Made by a program: the position numbers and the translations under genes | The notes under the pieces: generated by a model | Told to the model about the DNA's origin: nothing | The model's database searches: none | Seen by the model: only the letters and a program-made list of their open reading frames with translations | Shown here: piece by piece, positions 1 to 11,057 of the stretch | How positions within the stretch are numbered: the first letter of the stretch is position 1 | Layout of the letters: each line of letters starts with the position of its first letter | DNA from: Clitoria ternatea | Lineage: Eukaryota > Streptophyta > Magnoliopsida > Fabales > Fabaceae | Length of the DNA stretch: 64,000 nt | Reading direction: 5' to 3' | NCBI GenBank assembly: GCA_037962975.1 | Contig: CM075669.1 | Location: 186,628,501-186,692,500, forward strand

Positions 1-679
1 AGTACACAAGAATGTCATCAAAGTATACCACAACAAAATGCCCTATGAAATCCCTCAAAACATGGTTCATAAGTCTCATGAAGGTACTTGGTGCATTAGT
101 TAGGCCGAAAGGCATCACTAACCACTCATAAAGGCCAAGTTTGGTTTTAAAAGCGGCTTTCCATTCATCTCCTTCTTTTATTCTAATTTGGTGGTAGCCA
201 CTTTTAAGATTAATCTTGGAGAAGATTGTAGATCCACTAAGCTCATCTAACATGTCATCAAGCCTAGGTATGGGATGCCTATACTTGATGGTGATGTTAT
301 TAATGGCCCTACAATCCGTACACATTCTCCATGAACCATCTTTCTTGGGTACAAGTAAAACCGGTAATGCGCAAGGGCTTAAACTTTCTCTAATCCATCC
401 TTTGGAAAGTAGTTCATTCACTTGATTTTCTATTTCTAAACTTTCCTTAGGGTTGCATCTATAGGCAGGTCTATTTGGTAAACTAGCCACAGGTATAAGG
501 TCTATTTGATGCTCAATGCCCCTAATAGGAGGTAACCCTTTTGGAATGTCTTTTGGGAAGAGGTCTTTAAATTCTTGTAAGATATTTTGGATCCCTTTGG
601 GCAAGGGGGGAGGAGAAGTGCCCATTGAACACAAGGAAGTGTTAGGGATATCTTTTGGATATATGATCAAACAATGCTT
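1..679 (-). pseudogene. Reverse transcriptase, partial at window edge (element A)
   Basis: The reverse complement translates without a stop through the Ty3 RT fingers and palm: VLLVPKKDGSWRMC, NNITIKYRHPIPRLDD, FSKINLKSGYHQIR, MPFGLTNAPSTFMRLMN and the catalytic VYFDDILVY at the left edge. RT copies element RNA into cDNA. The domain is intact as far as it can be seen; RNase H and integrase would lie left of the window. It is classed as a pseudogene only because of the two upstream stop codons. Confidence 0.88.
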
Positions 680-1591
680 TTATGAAAACATGGCATGTTT
701 CACATCATATTTATTTGCAAAGAGATTAGGTTGGGAGTCATTATAGACAACAACTCCTTTCCCTTTATTGTCTTTTTTGTTTTTCTTTGGTTTTTCTAAA
801 CTCACATGGGAAGAAGATCCTAACTCTTTTTCTCTCTTAGCTTTCATTTGGATTTGGTCTTTAGCTACTTGTTGTGGAGTTAGGGGATGTAATACTATCT
901 TTTTACCATCTAGTTTAAATGTGAGGGTGTTAGTGAACCCCTCATGAAGGACCTTCCTATCAAATTGCCAAGGCCTTCCTAATAGTATATGAGTTGCTTC
1001 CATAGGTACTACATCACATTTGACTTCATCTCTATATGTGCCTATGGTGAAATTGATTAGGACTTGCTTATTGACTACCATTTCCCCTTTTTCATTTAAC
1101 CATTGTAATTTGTAGGGACTTGGATGGTCTATAAGCTCTAATCCCATCTTTTTGACTAGTCTTTGACTTGCAACATTTGCACAACTCCCACTATCCACAA
1201 TGAGAGAACATAATTTGTCATTAATGTAACATCTTGTATAAAAGATGTTCTCTCTTTGTGTTGTGTCATCGAGTTTTACATGACTACCAAGCAACCTTCT
1301 AATCATGTACAACTCACCATCATCCCCTAAAATATGCTCACTGTCATTGGAAGCACTACTAGAGTCATCACTTGCATAGTGAGAATCAGAATTAGACTCT
1401 GATTGACTTGAGTAGGTTCCATTGGTTTTTAAAATCATAGTTCTTTTTGTTGGACAGTCCGAAGCAATGTGTCCTCTTCCAAGGCACTTAAAACATTTTA
1501 TGGAAGAAGATCTAGAGGATTGTGGTTTTGATGATGGTTCATGCTTATCATGTTGATTGCAAAAGACTTTGCCATTTTTGTGTAACTCACT
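680..1591 (-). pseudogene. Zinc knuckle plus aspartic protease region of element A
   Basis: In frame with gag after the TAA. A CCHC knuckle (CFKCLGRGHIASDC, about 1450-1492) is followed by a serine/aspartate-rich linker. Then comes a retropepsin-like domain with IVDSGSCANVAS (D-S-G active site), a conserved VNKQVLINF segment and LLGRPWQFDR. The protease would process the polyprotein. The segment is interrupted by a second in-frame TAA (680-682), after which the frame continues straight into reverse transcriptase. Both breaks are point nonsense codons rather than frameshifts. Confidence 0.85.
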
Positions 1592-2434
1592 TTAGGGTTT
1601 AGAGGAGGAAGCGCCCACTTCTCTCTCTCTAGGGTTTCTCTCAAACTTACCCTTATTTTTTACCCACTTTGACTTATAGGCTCTATTGTTATCCCCACTA
1701 TAGGATTCTCTTTCCTTAAATTGGTTTTCTACTTTGGTGCATTGGTGGAGTAACTCTTCTATATCCACATGTGGAAGGAGTTCTACCCTATTTTTGATGT
1801 TCCTATTAAGCCCATGTAAGAACCTATGCATTAGTGTTTCCTCATCCTCTTCTAGATTGGCTCTAATCATGGCTATCTCTAAGGCTTTATAGTAATCTTC
1901 TATACATTTGGAGCCTTGGGTGAGCCTATTTAGCTTTGCTAATAGTTCACCCCTATAATAATTAGGAACATATCTTTTTCTAAGGAGAGCTTTTAAGTCT
2001 ACCCAATCATCTATGGGGGGAAAGTTGTCTCTTTTTCTCTCCTTACAAATTTGGGTCCACCAAACTAGGGCATAATTTTGGAAAGAAAGAGTTGCAATCC
2101 TAACTTTTTTATCATCTTTTATTTGATGAGAGTTAAATATTTGTTCTACCCTCATCTCCCACTCTAAGTAAGCTTCAATGTCACTTTTTCCATTGAATGA
2201 GGGAATTTCTAATTTTACCTCTCTTAAGCCTATGTCATCTCTTCTATGTTCATGGTGCCTTCTTTGTCTTGTTTCTTCCTCATTATCACTAGTGTTATGT
2301 CTTTGATTTCGTTGTCTATGCCTAGTTCTAGGGGGTTCATTATGCTCAAGATTGTTTAGCCTAGCATTAATGGTGTTTAAGCTATCCATTATGTTATGAA
2401 GCATGCTTTTGTTTTCCCTATCACTAGATGACAT
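1592..2434 (-). CDS. Ty3/gypsy gag (element A)
   Basis: 280 residues that end at a TAA. The protein has a charged N-terminus with arginine/histidine-rich repeats (about residues 37-68), followed by a Retrotrans_gag capsid-like domain with the hallmarks EAYLEWEMRVEQIF, ALVWWTQ and LHGLNRNIKNRVEL. Gag forms the particle that packages element RNA in the cytoplasm. The zinc knuckle normally at the gag C-terminus is present downstream in the same frame but lies after the stop, so the frame probably once continued into protease and RT. The ATG at 2432-2434 follows the leader and is a plausible start. Confidence 0.85.
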   Translation of the reverse strand: MSSSDRENKSMLHNIMDSLNTINARLNNLEHNEPPRTRHRQRNQRHNTSDNEEETRQRRHHEHRRDDIGLREVKLEIPSFNGKSDIEAYLEWEMRVEQIFNSHQIKDDKKVRIATLSFQNYALVWWTQICKERKRDNFPPIDDWVDLKALLRKRYVPNYYRGELLAKLNRLTQGSKCIEDYYKALEIAMIRANLEEDEETLMHRFLHGLNRNIKNRVELLPHVDIEELLHQCTKVENQFKERESYSGDNNRAYKSKWVKNKGKFERNPREREVGASSSKP

Positions 2435-4710
2435 CTTTTAATGTTGTCAAAGAAATTCAAGACAAGAACAAAGTATGTATAGACAAGCTAGTCGAGGAAG
2501 ATGAATGCAATACAAGTGAAAAAAACACTTCAACAAACCTAAAATATCAATACTAGGTTTCTATCCTAAGGGAAAAAACAATGTCCTAGGTTGTCTTTAA
2601 CTAGGTTAGTCCTATGTTGCTTATGGAAATCCTAGGTTGTCCTTAACCTAAGTTGATTATGTTTGTCCTAGGATGTTACTAGTGATTAACTAACCCTAGA
2701 CAAGCCTAACCAAATTCGGTTTTAAGAAGTAATTAACCTAACAAGATTAGTTCAACTAACTAACCAAGTCCTAACAACCCTAACCAAAAGTAGTTAATTA
2801 GTTATGGAAGTTGTAACAAAGTCTAACCACTATAACTACCTAACTAATTCGGTTATGTATTAGTTAACCCAACTAACAATTAGTTATGACAACTAGAATT
2901 AGTTCCAACCACTAACTAATTAGTTAAGACACTCAACTAACTACCAACTAACTAACTAATTATAGTTGTAACTTCTAACTAACTCTAACCAATTAACTAA
3001 AAGTAGTTAACAAACAAATGCACATGCACTATCCTAATTTGAAATTTACCAAGCAAAAAGGAAAATTATAATGTCCAAAAAGTCCAATGTCCTTGTTGTG
3101 TCCAAAATACAAGACAAAATCCTACTACACAAAGCCTAAGAATTGAAAAACTTTGCCTAAGTTCTACTAGTTACAAAGCTTTTGCCTCCTTTACAAGTGT
3201 CTTCACAAGTCCTTCTTGATGTATAAGCTCCAACTTTACCTAGCAAAAGAACACAAAGCAACAACTCCAAACAAGATTTGGTTAATGGAAATCATAAAGA
3301 AACTTTAAACCTCACAAAAAGTGTATCTCTCAAGTGTATGCCTTCTCTTAGAGATTTTCAAGCTCAATCAATTTCCACACCAATCTCAAGTGTTTCAATA
3401 TGCTACCCTCACTTAATGGCGAAATGGAGTGATCTTTAGAAGTCCAAAAGAATACAAACTCAAGACAAAACTTTAAGAAGCAACAATGACAAACTAAAAA
3501 GGCTCAAGAAATAAAGGCTACTCAAATGGAATAGAATGAAGGATCAACAATTAACTTGGAAAGACAATACTCTAAAAGCAAATAAAAGTTCAAAAGAATG
3601 AAAGCTAACTTGGAATAGAATTGAAATTGACAAAACAAGACAAACAAGAAAATAAATGCAAGAAACAAAGTTTAAGGTATAACCTAGCCTAGAAACTCTA
3701 AAGTTGCAAGAATAAGCAATGAAGTCTTTAATGAACAAGTCTTAGCAATGGTCAAGTAATGAAAACAATTCTCATTTGGTATTTGTAATTTCAAAATTTT
3801 GGTGATGAAGTTTGGTGTCTCAATTTCAACTTTGTAATGAGGCTTTCTCTTTAACACTCTTTTTCTTCTTTTAGTACTTTTCTTTTCTTGTGATTCTTTT
3901 CTTTTCTTTTGATACTTTTCTTTTGCCTCTCAAGATTTCAAGATAATAACACCAATTTTATGATATCAAAACCGAAATGTACAAATGTTACTAACAAGTT
4001 CAACTAATGCTTCTTGCTTAAGGGAAAATTATGCAACCTTCTCCTAAATTGATGTATAGGAGGTGACTAAAATCTTTTTTGACAAGTTTTGTTTTTGATG
4101 CAAGCAAGATGAAAATAAGAATGTAAAAGAGATATCCTAATAGTGCAACAAAATTAAACCTAGAATCAAACTAAGAATAGAAACTAACAATCCTAAAAAT
4201 TGAGTTGACTTTGGAGTGTCTTTAATGTGAGACCTCCTAACAAGAATGGAACCTTTGTAGGAGCTAATCAAGATGCTTGAATTGCCCCTAATCCACACGG
4301 TTTGCACACTAAAAAGGGAGAAGCAATTAACTTCCTAGAACTCTAGAAAAGGTTCCACATGGCACTTAACTAACTTCCTAAATTGGCTCTAACTAACAAC
4401 TAACAAGTAACTAACATGTAACAACAATCTAACCACCTACTAACCGAATTTAACATGTGCCATTTCTGAAATTTTAGAGACCAAAACAGAATGGTAACAA
4501 TAACCAACCGAAAATGACAATAACAAGATGCAAAAATTGAAACCACAAAGAAACTAGCACAAAAACTCAAAAGAACTAAGACTTTTTATGATTTTTCTAT
4601 GCTAACATGGAATTAATAAGGCATATGAATGACTAAGAAACAAAATTCCAGCCAGCAAAATGAACTCAAAACCGAAAATTAAAATGGAAGAGAAGAAGAA
4701 AAGAACCTCC
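2435..4710 (-). other. Long 5' leader of element A
   Basis: About 2.3 kb between the primer binding site and the gag start, with no convincing coding frame. The stretch 2640-3010 is a low-complexity run built on CTAAC/TTAGTTA words. The stretch 3830-3960 is rich in TTTTCTTTTC. I see nothing else definable. Confidence 0.6.
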
Positions 4711-4728
4711 CAAGGCTCAATGATACCA
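4711..4728 (-). other. Primer binding site of element A (initiator Met tRNA type)
   Basis: On the minus strand the sequence reads TGGTATCATTGAGCC, starting two bases after the LTR end (ACATCA). It is a variant of the TGGTATCAGAGC site that pairs with plant initiator methionine tRNA. Confidence 0.65.
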
Positions 4729-4730
4729 CA

Positions 4731-5360
4731 TGATGTAGGCTCTTCATGCACTTTCTTGAAGAGGGTTGGATCTAGGGCTCTTTCTTCTATCTTCCTTCAA
4801 TGGAAGCTTGAGACTTCTTCTTCAAGGACCAAGAAAACCGAAACTAAAAGCCTAAGACTATAGGAATGTGTCGCCAAAATAAAGGAAAAGAGAGTGGAAA
4901 TGGAAGGAGGGAAAGGTGGATAATGGAGGAAGGCTTGGAAAAAGGGAGAGGGAAAGGTTGGAGGCCACTTCCTAAGGAGGAGGAAGATAACTCCACTCAC
5001 CACCAAGGGAGGGAGAAACCCCTTGGATAAGAGCTTGAGAGAGCTCTCAAATTCTAGAGAGAAGGAGAATCTCTCACTAGGAAACACTTAAGTGCTCTCA
5101 AATTTTGCAAATGAATTAATGGTGCTTGATTACAGAAGGAGAAGCCCTTATATAGGCCACTAGAATTTCGGCCAAGGACTAGCTAGATGGGCTTGGTCAT
5201 GGATCCAAGGCCCATTAAGAGAAAAGATGAGCAAATGGCCTATACATGGCCCAAAAGGGAAAGTACAAGGCCCAAAAGTGGCCCATTTGACCTTACAAGG
5301 CCCAAATCTATCCTATAAGCCTAGAGAAACTATTTAGAAAGTATATTACAAGTAAAGTAC
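4731..5360 (-). repeat. LTR of element A (outer boundary approximate)
   Basis: The inner end is defined by the primer binding site: on the plus strand the LTR begins TGATGTAGGC. The outer end is placed near 5340-5410, because beyond it the minus strand encodes a Ty3 pol C-terminal tail. No second copy is in the window for alignment, so the border is only approximate. Confidence 0.5.
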
Positions 5361-5540
5361 ACATAGATCCTCATAGGTTCCTTATTGGGCTTAGGCCCAC
5401 TAGAAGAGAGAAAAGAGAAAAGGGCTTTATGAATGCTCTCTTTGGCCCGTTTGGTCTTTGCCCTTGTGAGGGGACCTCTATATGCTTCAAGTCCTTTCTC
5501 CAATGTAGTGTGAGGGTCTTCCTTGGGTATGTCCTTATTA
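5361..5540 (-). pseudogene. Ty3 pol C-terminal tail upstream of LTR A
   Basis: The minus-strand frame contains GPLTRAKTKRAKESI, which resembles the GPxTRARAKRxKE motif found at the C-terminus of many plant Ty3 polyproteins, just before the polypurine tract and 3' LTR. Its place immediately upstream of LTR A, in the same orientation, suggests a tandem copy sharing this LTR. The fragment ends abruptly where plus-strand element B integrase begins. Confidence 0.5.
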
Positions 5541-6629
5541 TATGGACTTTGTGTCTGGACTGCCAAGGACAAGGTCTAGATATGATGGAATCTGGGTGAT
5601 TGTGGATCGCTTAACAAAGAGTGTACATTTTCTACCGATTAGTATGAAGAGTTCCTTGCAGGACTTGACACAGTTATACATCAAAGAAATTGTGAGGTTG
5701 CATGGTGTGCCATCAAGTATTGTTTCTGATAGTGACCCCCGATTTATTTCCCGATTTTGGGGGAGTTTACATGAAGTGATGGGCTTAAAATTGAAGCTAA
5801 GCTTGGCGTATCATCCTCAGACTGACGGACAATCTAAGAGGACTATTCAGAGTCTTAAGGACTTATTGTGTGCTTGTGTGTTTAGAGCACGGTGGTTCGT
5901 GGGAGAGATATTTGCCTCTAATCGAGTTCACCTACAATAACAGCTTTCACTCTAGTATTGGCATGGCACCATATGAGGCGTTATATGGAAGGAAGTGTCG
6001 AACCCTTTTATGTTGGCTTGAAGTTGGTGTGAACTTGGCCTTAGGGCCTGAGATTGTTGAAGAAACCACTGAACAGATTAAGATGATCCAAGAGAAGATA
6101 AAAATCGCTCAAGACCGGCAGAAGAGCTATTATGACAAGAGGAGGAAGCCACTTGAATTTCAAGTTGGCGATCATGTGTTCTTATGAGTCTCGCGTGATA
6201 AGGGCATTGGGAGAGCTTTGAAGAGCAGAAAATTAAGCCCTAAATTCATAGGACCTTATAAGATCTTGGAGCGGATTGGAGGTGTTGCATATCGGATTGC
6301 GCTCCCTCAATATCTTGCAAACCTACATAATGTGTTCCATGTATCGTAGTTAAGGAAGTATATTCACGATCCTTTGCACGTGATCTCTATTGATGTTGTT
6401 GATGTGCGGGATGACTTGTCCGTTCCTCCCGTTTCAGTTCGTATCATCGAGTATTCCATGAAGAGGTTGTGGAATAAAATGGTACCTCTGGTGAAGGTAG
6501 CGTGGAAGCATGGAAACGTGGAGACACTTACCTGGGAACGTGAGGATGATATCCGTGAGCGGTACCCTAACGCATTCAAATCTGGTATGTCAAATTTCGG
6601 AGACGAAATTCCTTTTAGGTGGGGTGGAT
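5536..6629 (+). pseudogene. Integrase and chromodomain tail of element B, disrupted
   Basis: Starts in the integrase core (MDFVSGLPRTRSRYDGIWVI) and runs through SIVSDSDPRF, AYHPQTDGQ and NSFHSSIGMAPYEALYGR. After that come the GPYKILERIG segment, the HNVFHVS segment and a chromodomain-like WEREDDIRERYPNAF tail. Integrase would insert the cDNA; the chromodomain of such elements is thought to guide targeting. Damage: a frameshift near 5880, a TGA after VFL at 6185-6187, a TAG after HNVFHVS at about 6350, and replacement of the third catalytic residue, E to K, in DGQSKRTIQ. The remnant is therefore non-functional. Confidence 0.85.
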
Positions 6630-7771
6630 TGTAACATCCCAAATTTCAAAAATAGAGAATTAATTTAAGGAAATAGATATTGAATAATTGAATATGAATT
6701 ATTTAATGTCCTAAAATATTGGAAATAATTTAACTAAGATTTTTGGAGACTGTTAGTGATTTATTGGGACCGAATAAACAGAAAACTGACCTGGATAAAA
6801 TATGAGTGACGGACCAAGTATCTCTGATTGAGATGCCGTTGGTCAGGGCTGTAGAGAATATTACTGGGAATCTGAATATGTATTCGGATTAATTTTTAGA
6901 TAAGGTATTGAGCCCAAACAAAGAACCTGTTTGTTCAAAAACGGAAGAATTTAATGAAAGATTGAAAATTTAAAAACAAAGCCTCACCTTTTCACTCTCA
7001 TTTCTCGTGACCCTCTCTCTCCCTTATGCTAACACACTTCTTCTTCCTTTTCTCATTTCCCACTCATCTCTTTCACCCTCTTCTCCCTTATACACCTAAG
7101 GAAAGCTTGGTGCTTCTTCTTCTCTCTTATTTTCGTCCACTATTGGAGCAATGAGGAGCATTTGGTGTTTGAAGTCTTCCCTTTCCACTCCTCCATTTTC
7201 ATGTTCACCATACTCTCCCTTGGCTTCTATTTTTACTTCTTGATTGAGGTAAGCTCTTCCTTATTTTAATGGTGGTTGAACCCTAGAATATGGATTGCTA
7301 AGGCTTGGGAGAGTATTAAATGCATGTGGGTAGTGAAAGGAACCATTAAATGCAAAACCCTAAGGTGGGGTGAAATAAATATGAACATTTATGAGCAATA
7401 AATAAGGTGCACGAAAATGGGGTTGAAGAATGAGGAATATTAAAGTGCATTTATGAAGTGGTTGAGCTTTAATGAAACCTTAACTTATGAAATTGGGGGA
7501 AATGGGTAATGTGAGTGGGAAAGACATTAATTAATGATGGGAATGTTATTAATGTTGAAGTATAACCATAAATGATGGTTGGAGATGGTGGTTGGAAACC
7601 ATAATGAAAACCCACTTAGAATAAGTTAAATGTGAGGTTGGTATATGTGGTAACCTAACTAATTAGGTTGTTGCCTTGATAATAATGAATGATGATTAAA
7701 GGGAAGGAATTCCCGAAGCCTAATTAGGAAAATGAATAAAACCTATAAATAGTTTCTACATGATGAAAATC

Positions 7772-7811
<40 letters not shown>

Positions 7812-8234
7812 TGAAATGGTGTTTGAATGAATGATTAATGTGGTCCTATAATTGATTAGTGTAGGACTTGATAACACTTGTGAGGCGGGAACGTCAAACC
7901 CAGAAGTCTACTTCTCTTGAGGTAAGAGAGGGGTGTATTTTCTAAATGTATGAAATCTTGTATGTTGATAATATATGTATTGGTGCCATATTGTGTGTTA
8001 CTCCTTGAATGGATGTAGTGCTATAGGTGTGTGATATGAAATAGAGAATTGAATCTGCAAAGGTTGATTGTGAAATGGTGTATATATATATATGTATTGG
8101 ATGATATGAAATGAATATTGTGATAGAGTATGATTGGTACCCTAGATGAGAGGGTGAGATAATCCATATGAGGATTGAGGCATGCATGAGCATTATTGCA
8201 TACATATCATGGCATATATATTATGATGATGTTG

Positions 8235-8520
8235 ATAAGTGGTTGCGATCACTTGATGTTTGAAATATAAAGGGCTTGCGAGTTCCTGTGAAATTGAGCC
8301 AGTGGTAGCGATCACCTGGTGTTGAGAATGAAGGCCTGTGGTTGCGATCACGAGGCGGGAGTACCCCTTGCGAGGCAGGAAACCATTATGAATTATTGAA
8401 CGTAGTTGCGATCACGAGAAAGCACCTTGCGAGGCTGCTAGAGGGTGTACCCCTTGCGAGGCGGGAAACCAATATGGATGAATGAATGTTTATGGTGGTT
8501 ACGATCACCTGATGAAATGA
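8235..8520 (+). repeat. Degenerate repeat of GCGATCAC and CTTGCGAGGCGGG words in LTR B
   Basis: About six GCGATCAC copies (one as ACGATCAC) and four copies of TTGCGAGGC, the best followed by GGGAAACC, alternate at irregular 30-60 base spacing. A weaker TTGTGAGGCGGGAAC lies at about 7880. No coding potential. Confidence 0.7.
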
Positions 8521-9414
8521 AATCGAATCCGTGCATATGCATCTTAAACACTCTAAAGTGCATTAGCCATAGGAGCATGGCATAAGGTGATATCCCGTCG
8601 AGGAAGATATGTGAGGAGTATGTGGGATTCTCTTTGATCACTAATTGTAATTGTGCTATTGGTTGGTGTGGTTATATGAATCTTGATGAATATGTATAAT
8701 AAATGAATTGGATGTATGATGGATTCTTGTGTCATTTGAACTCCTTTCGAGAAGGAGACATTCAATCTTGTATTTCATATGTATGTTATCACAAATTGTT
8801 GAATTTTCATCATTGAGGAAATATACTCACTCTCCATGTGGTCTACCTTTTTAGTGCTTGTGTTGTAGGGTTTCCCATGGAGCTTTTGTGTGGAGAAATG
8901 GTGTGAAGGAAGTCTATTTTGGGGTGAAGAATGCCTTGGCCGACAATTGTTTTGAGTTTGTGGCTTCTACGTGGATTTTTGTAATGTATATAGTTATAAT
9001 GAATGTTTTGTATAGCTAGGGATTGTTGTAGACACTTGTATGGATAATGAATAGATACTGATGAATTTGGAGGTCATGTAGGAAAATGAGACCCTAGTAT
9101 TTATGGCTCATTTTCATTAGTGACCTTAACCTTGGTTGGAAAATGAAAATGAAGTATAATGTAGTTATAATTTATGAATGAATGATGGGTTACATGAAAA
9201 ACTGCATCTTATAGATATACATGGTAGTAAGCTAAATTAGAATGTGATTAATGAGTTGGAATGCAAATTTATGGGTAATCTTTTTTTTAGGGAACAAGTT
9301 TCAAATGCACAACATGGTGAATAGGATATGAGGAATTTAACTAATTTGGCTTGAATTGAGTTTTGACTTATTGAGTTGTAAGATTCTCATGTTTTCTATA
9401 GGAAATCTGATAAT

Positions 9415-9860
9415 CTCGCTCGAGCGAGGTGGGTTCTCGCTTAAGCGAGAATTCCTCTGCGTTGGTATATGGCCACTGGCCAAATCTCGCTTAGGCGAGA
9501 GTGGGTCTCGCTCAGGCGAGATTACCCACGTATTAGGTGTTAGCCTTTGGAGGAAAATCACTCAGGCGAGTAGGGTCTCGTCCGAACGAGAGTGAGGTAC
9601 TTTGCCACTGGACCAATTTCACTTGAGCGAAATGCCTTTGGAAGGTGGCACCTACTCAGGCGAGTGAGCGTAAGTTTGATTCTGGAGGAATTTCGCTCAC
9701 CCTCGCTCGCCTCGCCCAAGTGTATCCTGTGGATCTTGCTCAAGTGAGACGGCCCTTGGAACTCCTTTCCTTCTTTTCGCTCAGCCTTTCCTGTGACTCA
9801 CCCAAGCGTTCCATTCGGACTTGCTCAAGTGAGTGTGGATCTCGCTTTAGCGAGGGGCAC
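9415..9860 (+). repeat. Array of CTCGCTTGAGCGAG-like palindromes in LTR B
   Basis: About eleven short perfect or near-perfect palindromes, among them CTCGCTCGAGCGAG and CTCGCTTAAGCGAG (14 of 14 bases self-complementary), then CTCGCTTAGGCGAG, CTCGTCCGAACGAG and CTCGCTTTAGCGAG. They lie close to the 3' end of the LTR, in presumed R/U5. Similar motifs lie near the 3' ends of LTRs E and F. Confidence 0.85.
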
Positions 9861-10206
9861 CCTGATCCTTCAAACTACACTATTTTAATTATTTTCCCTT
9901 TTCTTTACCTTAAACCTTCGTCTCACACCATCTTATAAACACCTTGGGCATAATTTGAATTCATTAATCTTCATGATGGTTGACCTCTTTGGACCCAATC
10001 ATATAGCATTAATTTAAGTGACTCTTTATGCTGTTTTCAATTGAGAATTCCTCATTTATCGATTTCTTAACCTACCTTCTCATATCTCCATATATGAGAT
10101 AGGTCCTTCATAGATCCAGGGTATTGAACTACAACTTCACCACTTTTGTTACCATAAAATAATGCTATTATAAATCGCGAAAAATTTACCCCTATTTTGG
10201 GGTGTC

Positions 10207-11057
10207 TCAGATACAATCTTTGAGTCTTGTTCATTTTGGATAACCTTGGTTAGTTTCTTGAATGCATGATATGCTTCATTTTTGTGATCAAGAAACAATG
10301 TCCATGTATATCTAGAATAGTCATCTACAATAACTATACCATAATAATTCCTACCAAAGCTTTTGACCTTAGAGAGTCCAAACAAATCCATGTGTAAAAG
10401 TTGTAAAGGCCTTTGAGTTGAAACAACATTTTTAGCTTGAAACGATTCCTGTACTTGTTTTCCCTTTTGACATGCATCATAAAATTTATTTTCAAATTTT
10501 AACTTTGGCAAACCAATTACTAGTTCTTTTATAACAAGTTTATTTAAGTGGTCTATGTGGATGTGTGCTATTCTTCTATGCCATAGCCATGATTCATCCT
10601 CTCTAGTCATAAAGCATTGCACATCATTTGAAGACAAACAATCAACATCAATCATGTAAACATTATCTATTCTTTGACCAACAAACGTTACTTCTTTATT
10701 TTGCTTGTTTTCAATTATGCAACCATTTGATTCAAATATCACTCTATATCCTTTGTCACATAGTTGACTTATACTAAGCAAATTATTTTTGAGTCCTTCT
10801 ACATACAATACATCACTAATTGAAGTGGAAGAGTTTTTACCAATATTTCCAACGCCAAGGATTCTTCCTTTGGTATTGTCTCCATAAGTGACACTTCCTT
10901 TTCTTTTAGGCGTAAATGATGTGAATTTGCTTATATCACCCTTCATATGCTTTGAACACCCACTATCTAAGTACCAATGGGTGTTGCTTGCCTTGAAGCA
11001 TACCTACAAAACAAGTCAAGTTAGAGAACTTGGTACCCATTTTATGTTGGGTCCTTT
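10207..11057 (-). pseudogene. Copia C protease and integrase start, truncated
   Basis: A copia aspartic protease with WYLDSGCSKHM (active D-S-G, around 10970) leads into a frame with LKNNLLSISQLCDKGY and a GAG-pre-integrase zinc finger (WLWHRRIAHIHIDHL, then FYDACQKGK). The integrase core begins with LLHMDLFGLSKV and IVIVDDYSRYTW. The frame stops making sense at about 10207, where LTR B begins; the last residues are read from LTR B. Stops lie between the knuckle region and the protease. Confidence 0.85.

Larger units (their letters stand above)
1..5535 (-). mobile_element. Ty3/gypsy retrotransposon A, partial (left end outside window)
   Basis: Read on the minus strand from right to left the order is LTR, primer binding site, a 2.3-kb leader, gag, zinc knuckle, protease and reverse transcriptase, which is Ty3/gypsy order. 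The reverse transcriptase runs off the left edge of the window, so RNase H, integrase and the 3' LTR are not visible. The visible gag-protease-RT stays in one frame and is broken only by two TAA codons, at about 1592 and 680. To the right of the LTR lies what looks like the pol tail of a second copy, so the right border is not a clean insertion edge. Confidence 0.85.
5536..10209 (+). mobile_element. Ty3/gypsy chromovirus B, 3' half
   Basis: Integrase and chromodomain-like tail (5536-6629), polypurine tract (AGGTGGGGTGGA, about 6617-6628) and an entire 3' LTR (6630-10209). The upstream gag, protease and RT are missing, cut at the junction with element A. At its right edge B sits inside the integrase region of copia C, so B inserted into C. 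Confidence 0.8.
6630..10209 (+). repeat. 3' LTR of element B
   Basis: Starts TGTAACATCCC directly after the polypurine tract and ends GGGTGTCTCA, an inverted match to the start. Beyond that the sequence switches to copia C integrase. About 3.6 kb, typical of large chromovirus LTRs. It contains a (TA)n run at 7770-7805, a cluster of GGTTGCGATCAC words (8240-8520) and an array of CGCTNNAGCG palindromes (9415-9860). Short frames inside it are not genes. Confidence 0.75.

Noticed and set aside
2680..2700. CTAACCCTAG words suggesting telomere-like repeat
   Set aside because: No run of TTTAGGG/CCCTAAA units; it is part of an irregular CTAAC-rich leader.
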